Of a DNA stretch of 29,206 nucleotides, positions 25,110-29,206 are shown one piece after another. Origin of the DNA: an uncultured bacterium (lineage in GTDB: Bacteria > Bacillota > Clostridia > Lachnospirales > Lachnospiraceae). The stretch spans positions 1-29,206 of the forward strand of contig CAMGRE010000004.1 in NCBI GenBank assembly GCA_946061355.1, read 5' to 3'. A program made the position numbers and the translations under genes. The notes under the pieces are model-generated. The model was given only the letters and a program-made list of their open reading frames with translations. It was not told the origin of the DNA and did no database searches. The stretch's first letter is position 1. Each line of letters begins with the position of its first letter.

Positions 25110-25585
25110 AGATTTCGATTGTCTGTGTCGGAAAGATCAAAGAGAGCTATTTCCGGGATGCGATCGCTGAATACAGCAAACGATTGAGCCGCTATTGCAG
25201 GCTTGAGATTATGGAAGTTGCGGACGAAAAAACGCCTGACGGAGCATCAGAGGCCCTTGAGGATGATGTGAAGGCAAAGGAAGCAGAGAGGATCTTGAAG
25301 AAACTGCCTGAGGACGCCTACAAGATCATTCTGGATATTGGCGGACGTAAGGTGGATTCCGTAGCGTTCGGACATCGGATCGAGAAACTTGGCGTGGAAG
25401 GGAAAAGCCATATTGCCTTTGTGATCGGAGGTTCGCTTGGGCTGCATGAAAGCGTGAAGCAGAGAGCAGATGAGACAATCAGTTTTTCGGATATGACCTT
25501 TCCGCACCAACTGATGAGAGTGATCCTGCTTGAGCAGATTTACAGAGGATTCCGTATTGTGAACGGAGAGCCTTATCATAAATAG
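25106..25585 (+). CDS. rlmH: 23S rRNA (pseudouridine-1915-N3)-methyltransferase RlmH
   Basis: SPOUT-class methyltransferase that modifies pseudouridine 1915 in helix 69 of 23S rRNA on the assembled 70S ribosome, using S-adenosylmethionine. The 159-aa length is exactly typical. Visible: MKISIVCVGKIKESY at the N-terminus, the trefoil-knot region FVIGGSLGLHESV, and the C-terminal block MTFPHQLMRVILLEQIYRGF with the terminal EPYHK. The start codon overlaps the upstream gene's stop (ATGA), implying translational coupling with the 272-aa zinc-ribbon gene. Older names for this family are YbeA and YydA/OrfX. It is the attachment locus of SCCmec in staphylococci, but no repeat or integrase is seen here. 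Confidence 0.97.
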   Translation: MKISIVCVGKIKESYFRDAIAEYSKRLSRYCRLEIMEVADEKTPDGASEALEDDVKAKEAERILKKLPEDAYKIILDIGGRKVDSVAFGHRIEKLGVEGKSHIAFVIGGSLGLHESVKQRADETISFSDMTFPHQLMRVILLEQIYRGFRIVNGEPYHK

Positions 25586-25638
25586 TGGCGGCAAGATGGC
25601 ATGACAATAAGAATATCAGTGAATGAGGAGTCAGAGAA

Positions 25639-26820
25639 ATGCGTATTTTCAGACATCATGGAGATCAGAAAAGAATATTTCGAACGGTAGTTTCTGCTGT
25701 CCTGACAGGGGTGTTTACCCTGGGACAGTTTGTGTCTCTTCCGCTGACGGCTAACGCTGCGGAGGGAGTATACGCAGTGTATGTGTCGGATCTGAAGGCC
25801 GACAGGCTGGATCAGACCTTTACCATGGAGGCAAAAGGTGCCTCCATTACTGTCAGTATGGCGGATATGATGACGACACCTGTGATCGTTCAGGAAAATG
25901 CTGATGGCAGTAAGCTGTGTTGCATTGCGGATACTTATCTGCAGGATATGTATATTGATTCCCTGAATCAGATGTTAAAAGGAATACCGGCAGACGGACA
26001 GAAGGTGTATTATCTGTCAAAGGCAAAGACATCTTTTATCCCTTATTCGGAGGCGGGATATTATCAGGTGAATGAGGCCGGAAGACAAAAGATCCTGAAT
26101 GAACTGTACCGTATGCTTGTGAGTGACAAGCGCGATAATGTGAAAGTGACGCTTGGAGATACAGAGCTTCAGCTTATGCCGCCCGAGATTCCGGAGGAAC
26201 TGGCTGCTGATCGCTATACGTTGCAGGGAACGTGTACGACAAGCTATAAAGGCAGTTCCGCGAGCCGATGCAACAATGTGGAGCGCGCAGCAGCAAATAT
26301 CAATATGCTGATCCTCTATCCGGGACAGGAGATTTCGATGAATGATGCGTTCCTGCCCAGGACTTCAGCCAATGGCTACCGGGAGGCAGGCGCATATATG
26401 AACGGCAAAGTGATCCAGGCGATGGGAGGAGGCATCTGCCAGGTGTCTTCCACGGTGTATAATGCGGCGATGAACAGCGGTCTGACAGTGACGGAACGCC
26501 ATCCGCACAGTATGCCGGTACACTATCTGCCGCTTGGACAGGATGCCGCGATCTCAGCGGGAAGCAAAGATTTAAAGATCAGGAATGATTTTGATTTCCC
26601 TGTTCTGTTTGAGACTTATACGGAAAATAAAAAGCTGACTGTGAATATCTACACAAATGCATTAAAGACGGCGGGAGCGTCTTTCAGACTTCATGCGGTG
26701 AAGACGGGAAGTCTCTCGGCAAACACGTATCTTGAGGTGTCCTTGAACGGCGTGGTTCTGGAAGACCGTTTTATCGGAACTTCACGGTACAATCCAATGC
26801 TTCCGGATACGGAGGAATAA
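25639..26820 (+). CDS. Exported VanW-domain protein
   Basis: Surface or wall protein of unknown exact role. A basic N-terminus and a hydrophobic segment end at a TANA-AEG signal-peptidase-like site (about residue 40). Residues 40-190 are a variable region, and the VanW domain (about 195-335) has the family marks: GTCTTSYKGSSASRCNNVERAA, YPGQEISMND, GGGICQVSSTVYNAA and ERHPHSMPVHYLPLG. The C-terminal ~55 residues may be a small beta module. VanW is named after a vancomycin-resistance cluster gene, but the domain alone does not confer resistance and there are no vanHAX genes here. AGGAG lies 12 bases before the ATG. The gap after rlmH is 53 bases. Confidence 0.88.
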   Translation: MRIFRHHGDQKRIFRTVVSAVLTGVFTLGQFVSLPLTANAAEGVYAVYVSDLKADRLDQTFTMEAKGASITVSMADMMTTPVIVQENADGSKLCCIADTYLQDMYIDSLNQMLKGIPADGQKVYYLSKAKTSFIPYSEAGYYQVNEAGRQKILNELYRMLVSDKRDNVKVTLGDTELQLMPPEIPEELAADRYTLQGTCTTSYKGSSASRCNNVERAAANINMLILYPGQEISMNDAFLPRTSANGYREAGAYMNGKVIQAMGGGICQVSSTVYNAAMNSGLTVTERHPHSMPVHYLPLGQDAAISAGSKDLKIRNDFDFPVLFETYTENKKLTVNIYTNALKTAGASFRLHAVKTGSLSANTYLEVSLNGVVLEDRFIGTSRYNPMLPDTEE

Positions 26821-26839
26821 GACTAAGGGGGTTACAGGC

Positions 26840-28147
26840 ATGAGAATGTATGACTTGATCATGAAGAAACGCAATGGGGGCGTTTTGAATGAAGATGAGA
26901 TCACATTTATGATCAGTGGCTATACGGAAGGTTCGATTCCGGATTATCAGATGTCTGCCATGATGATGGCGATCTATTTTCAGGGGATGAATGAGGAGGA
27001 AACACTCTACCTGACAAGAGCGATGGAATACAGCGGAGAGACGTTGGATCTGTCGGCAATTCATGGCATTAAGGTGGATAAGCACAGTACGGGCGGTGTC
27101 GGCGATAAGACATCACTTGCACTCACGCCCATGGTGGCGGCATGCGGAATTCCTGTGGCAAAGATGAGCGGAAGAGGGCTGGGGCATACCGGCGGAACGA
27201 TCGATAAGCTCGAGAGTTTCCCGGGATTTACGACCGGTATCAGCACTGAGACTTTTATCCGGAATGTCAATGATATCGGAATTGCGATCATGGGACAGAC
27301 TGCGGATCTTGCTCCGGCAGATAAGAAGTTGTATGCGCTGAGGGATGTCACGGCGACGGTGGACAATATGTCATTGATCGCAAGTTCCATCATGAGCAAA
27401 AAACTTGCCAGCGGTGCGGATGCGATCGTGCTGGATGTCAAGACGGGCAGCGGCGCATTCATGAAGAAGGAAGAGGACGCCTTCGCACTGGCAAAGGAGA
27501 TGACAACGCTTGGAAACAACGCCGGCAGGAAGACGTATGCGGTGATCTCCGATATGGATCAGCCGCTCGGATTTGCGGTCGGAAATGCGTTGGAAGTGAA
27601 AGAAGCGATTGAGACATTAAAAGGAAACGGACCGGATGATTTTGTAGAACTGTGTATGACGCTCGGCTCCTATATGCTGATCGCGGGAGGCAAAGCAGCG
27701 GATGTGGAGGAAGCCAGAGGGCTTCTTGAGAAAGTGATCGAGGACGGCAGCGCACTGCAGAAACTGGGACAGTTTGTGAGGGCCCAGGGCGGTGATGACC
27801 GCGCTGTGTTTGATCCGGAACTGCTTCCGAAGGCAGCCATTGTAGAAGAAATCCTTTCTGACAGAGAGGGATACATCTCTCATATCGAGTGTGATGAGAT
27901 CGGTGTCTGCTCGCTGATTCTGGGTGGCGGAAGAGAGACCAAAGAGAGCGGGATCGATCTGTCGGTTGGTCTTGTGCTTTGCAAGAAAGTTGGAGATTTT
28001 GTGAAAAAGGGAGAGCCGCTCGCAGTCATCCATGGAAATGACAGGGATAAGATGGCGCAGGCAAAAGAACGCTTCCTGAAGGCATATCGTTTCAGCGAAA
28101 CTCCGGTGGAGAAGAAGCCGTTTATCAAAGGAGTCATAACACCGTAG
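26840..28147 (+). CDS. pdp: Pyrimidine-nucleoside phosphorylase
   Basis: Splits uridine, thymidine or deoxyuridine with phosphate into base and (deoxy)ribose-1-phosphate, in nucleoside salvage. The 435-aa length is standard for the pyrimidine-nucleoside/thymidine phosphorylase family. Key motifs: KHSTGGVGDKTSL (about residues 81-93, phosphate binding), the family signature SGRGLGHTGGTIDKLES (about 115-131) and KTGSGAFMK. AAGGGGG precedes the ATG. Specificity (Pdp versus DeoA) is not resolved by eye; Firmicutes usually carry the broad pyrimidine type. It follows the VanW gene by 19 bases and precedes yqfC, so it may share a transcript with one or both; no terminator is visible between them. 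Confidence 0.93.
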   Translation: MRMYDLIMKKRNGGVLNEDEITFMISGYTEGSIPDYQMSAMMMAIYFQGMNEEETLYLTRAMEYSGETLDLSAIHGIKVDKHSTGGVGDKTSLALTPMVAACGIPVAKMSGRGLGHTGGTIDKLESFPGFTTGISTETFIRNVNDIGIAIMGQTADLAPADKKLYALRDVTATVDNMSLIASSIMSKKLASGADAIVLDVKTGSGAFMKKEEDAFALAKEMTTLGNNAGRKTYAVISDMDQPLGFAVGNALEVKEAIETLKGNGPDDFVELCMTLGSYMLIAGGKAADVEEARGLLEKVIEDGSALQKLGQFVRAQGGDDRAVFDPELLPKAAIVEEILSDREGYISHIECDEIGVCSLILGGGRETKESGIDLSVGLVLCKKVGDFVKKGEPLAVIHGNDRDKMAQAKERFLKAYRFSETPVEKKPFIKGVITP

Positions 28148-28168
28148 TATGGCAGCATATACTGTGCT

Positions 28169-28489
28169 ATGGGAAAGAGAAGAAGAAATCAGACCGGTAC
28201 AGAACCGTCAAAACGAGAACTTGTAGTCAATTCACTGAAGCTTCCAAAGGATCTTCTTTTGGGAGCTTCTATTGTCACACTCACCGGAAACAGAGAGGCA
28301 TGGATTGAGAACTACAAGGGGATTATAGAATACAGTGAACAGGGAATACTGATTCAGGGGAAGACATGCCAGATCTGTATTCAGGGAAACTGTCTGTCCA
28401 TTGATTACTATACCAATGAGGATATGAAGATAAGCGGGTATATTTCCTGTGTGCGTTATGAATCCTTTGAGGGAGGCAGTAATGGGTAG
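28169..28489 (+). CDS. yqfC: YqfC-type sporulation protein
   Basis: Small protein of the mother-cell (sigma-E) sporulation programme in Bacilli and Clostridia; molecular role unknown. The 106-aa product starts with a basic stretch MGKRRRNQ, followed by LPKDLLLGASIVTLTGNREAWIENYKGI and KTCQICIQGNCLSIDYYTNEDMKISGYI, the recognisable YqfC body. The family is usually near 95 aa. The ATG at 28169 has no clear ribosome site and an in-frame stop lies just upstream, so the start is least certain. Its last 8 bases overlap yqfD, the usual partner, which supports the assignment. Confidence 0.88.
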   Translation: MGKRRRNQTGTEPSKRELVVNSLKLPKDLLLGASIVTLTGNREAWIENYKGIIEYSEQGILIQGKTCQICIQGNCLSIDYYTNEDMKISGYISCVRYESFEGGSNG

Positions 28490-29206
28490 ACTGATCCATT
28501 CTTTTCGGGGATACGTCAGAATCAAAGTGTGGGGATATTCTCCGGAACGTTTCCTGAATCTGTGCGGGAACAAGGGCATCCTTTTGTGGGGAATTGAAAA
28601 CCACGGGGAATCATATGAAATGTATGTCAGTATCAAAGGGTTTTTCTGCCTTCGTCCCATCGTAAAAAAAACAAAGACAAGGGTAGCCGTGCTGAACAGG
28701 TACGGACTTCCTTTTTTTGTGCCGAGAGTAAAGAAACGCAGTGTGTTTCTGGCGGGGCTTTTGGGCTGCCTGATCTTTCTTCAGATCATGTCGCAGTTCA
28801 TATGGGTAATTGATTTTACGGGGAATGTTACGCTGACGGATGATGTTCTGCTTGATTTTCTTGAGACCAGGCAGATTGCATGTGGCGTGGCAAAAAATAA
28901 ATTGAAGCTGGAAGAACTGGAGCGGGATATCCGGAAGAATTTTGATCTGGTAACATGGACTTCCGCAAGGATCGAAGGGACGAAGCTCTCGATACAGATC
29001 AAGGAAAATACACATCCGAATTCGGATCAGAGTGAACCCCGTGACTCGGAAGGGATGGATCTTGCCGCTGATAAAAAAGGCAGGATTGTCATCTGGGTTC
29101 CTGCATTTACTTCTTTTGTGTTCATTTTTTCTTCCTTTCGTATATCGCTATTTTTGTTCCTCGCCCTTTGTACTGGCGATATTCCCACTGCAACCCGTCC
29201 TTTTCC
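28482..29206 (+). CDS. yqfD: YqfD sporulation protein, partial; family homology ends near 29090
   Basis: Membrane protein of the mother-cell sporulation programme, partner of YqfC. The ATG overlaps the yqfC stop and has GGGAGG five bases upstream. Visible: MGRLIHSFRGYVRIKVWG, a hydrophobic segment around residues 86-110 (SVFLAGLLGCLIFLQIM), and WTSARIEGTKLSIQIKEN, all family-like. The segment DLAADKKGRIV (ending at 29090) is where the family normally continues with an SIVTR-type stretch and a biotinyl-like beta domain. Instead the frame reads hydrophobic, low-quality protein (TSFVFIFSSFRISLFLFLAL) to the window end without a stop. The family is usually near 400 aa; only about 203 residues look genuine. 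It is either disrupted by an insertion or joined wrongly at the contig end. Confidence 0.8.
   Translation, partial: MGRLIHSFRGYVRIKVWGYSPERFLNLCGNKGILLWGIENHGESYEMYVSIKGFFCLRPIVKKTKTRVAVLNRYGLPFFVPRVKKRSVFLAGLLGCLIFLQIMSQFIWVIDFTGNVTLTDDVLLDFLETRQIACGVAKNKLKLEELERDIRKNFDLVTWTSARIEGTKLSIQIKENTHPNSDQSEPRDSEGMDLAADKKGRIVIWVPAFTSFVFIFSSFRISLFLFLALCTGDIPTATRPF
29027..29125 (-). pseudogene. 5' fragment of a foreign minus-strand gene, truncated at the junction
   Basis: On the minus strand an AGGAAG ribosome site precedes an ATG at 29125 and the frame begins MNTKEVNAGTQMTIL. After that it runs into antisense yqfD sequence and stops at 29027. Only the first ~11-15 residues are likely genuine. The start overlaps the stop of the preceding minus-strand frame as ATGA. 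The family is not recognised. Confidence 0.4.
29079..29092. other. Junction between yqfD and foreign minus-strand sequence
   Basis: Bases up to about 29090 read as yqfD on the plus strand; bases from about 29093 read as an operon on the minus strand. The 14 bases GGCAGGATTGTCAT fit plausibly in both readings (GRIV in yqfD; MTIL on the other strand), so the exact breakpoint lies here or very near. Confidence 0.5.
29122..29206 (-). CDS. 3' end of an unknown minus-strand gene
   Basis: From the right edge the minus strand encodes 27 residues ending RGTKIAIYERKKK and a TGA stop at 29124-29122. The basic end and the coupled ATGA overlap with the following start look like a genuine gene end in a minus-strand operon, unlike the plus-strand reading of the same bases. 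The family is not recognised; more sequence is needed to the right. Confidence 0.4.
   Translation of the reverse strand, partial: EKDGLQWEYRQYKGRGTKIAIYERKKK

Noticed and set aside
25106..25585. SCC-type integration site at rlmH
   Set aside because: The 3' end of rlmH is intact, and no direct repeats or serine recombinase genes follow it.
25639..26820. VanW-domain gene as a glycopeptide-resistance gene
   Set aside because: VanW domains are widespread in clostridial wall proteins and no vanHAX, vanRS or vanY genes are present.
28482..29206. A simple frameshift in yqfD as the reason for loss of homology
   Set aside because: None of the plus-strand frames after 29090 reads like the missing YqfD part, whereas the minus strand shows a coherent gene end and gene start, so a junction fits better than an indel.
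1..29206. CRISPR array, insertion sequences, prophage or defence genes
   Set aside because: No regularly spaced repeats, transposase, integrase, nuclease-methylase or toxin-like genes were seen apart from the unexplained fragment at the right edge.

Overview
The window reads as a stretch of core chromosome from a spore-forming anaerobic Firmicute, most likely a Lachnospiraceae-type Clostridia. This is an inference from gene content and style: strong AGGAGG ribosome sites, tightly packed co-directional genes, yqfC/yqfD sporulation genes, an Nfn-type electron-bifurcating transhydrogenase, formate-tetrahydrofolate ligase, and zinc-ribbon membrane proteins. No species can be fixed from sequence alone. 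Both ends of the window cut through genes.

Layout. Bases 1-3124 hold the end of ilvD and all of ilvB (branched-chain amino acid synthesis), followed by a membrane-anchored L,D-transpeptidase. A clear sigma-A promoter at 4633-4661 then drives serC-serA-DHH phosphoesterase (4720-8491), closed by a bidirectional terminator that also serves a small convergent gene (8605-8862, minus). A divergent promoter region leads to nfo, a DUF1015-family gene, glgB with an unusual Lys/Ala-rich tail, and an MscS channel (9084-14504). A terminator and a convergent tRNA-Thr(CGT) with its own consensus promoter follow, then a minus-strand membrane-anchored protein (14733-15296). A divergent promoter region opens the next plus-strand group: an unknown 224-aa protein overlapping an FtsK/SpoIIIE DNA translocase, then formate-tetrahydrofolate ligase (15499-20401). 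Next come a zinc-ribbon/TPR/chitobiase-C-like membrane protein, nfnA-nfnB, a second zinc-ribbon membrane protein, rlmH, a VanW-domain exported protein, pyrimidine-nucleoside phosphorylase, yqfC and yqfD.

Metabolic theme. Several genes meet around serine, one-carbon and redox metabolism: SerC/SerA make serine, Fhs activates formate onto tetrahydrofolate, and NfnAB couples NADH, ferredoxin and NADPH pools. IlvD/IlvB consume reducing power for valine and isoleucine. Two cell-wall proteins (YkuD and VanW) and two unknown zinc-ribbon membrane proteins are interspersed.

Most notable point. At the right edge, homology of yqfD to its family stops near base 29090. The last ~115 bases instead look like a minus-strand operon: the end of one gene coupled by an ATGA overlap to the start of another. 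This is either the edge of an element inserted into a sporulation gene or a chimeric contig end; the sequence here cannot decide. I found no CRISPR array, insertion sequence, toxin-antitoxin pair or defence system. Apart from the right edge, this is ordinary core genome with a handful of uncharacterised proteins. No stretch over about 300 bases lacks a gene.
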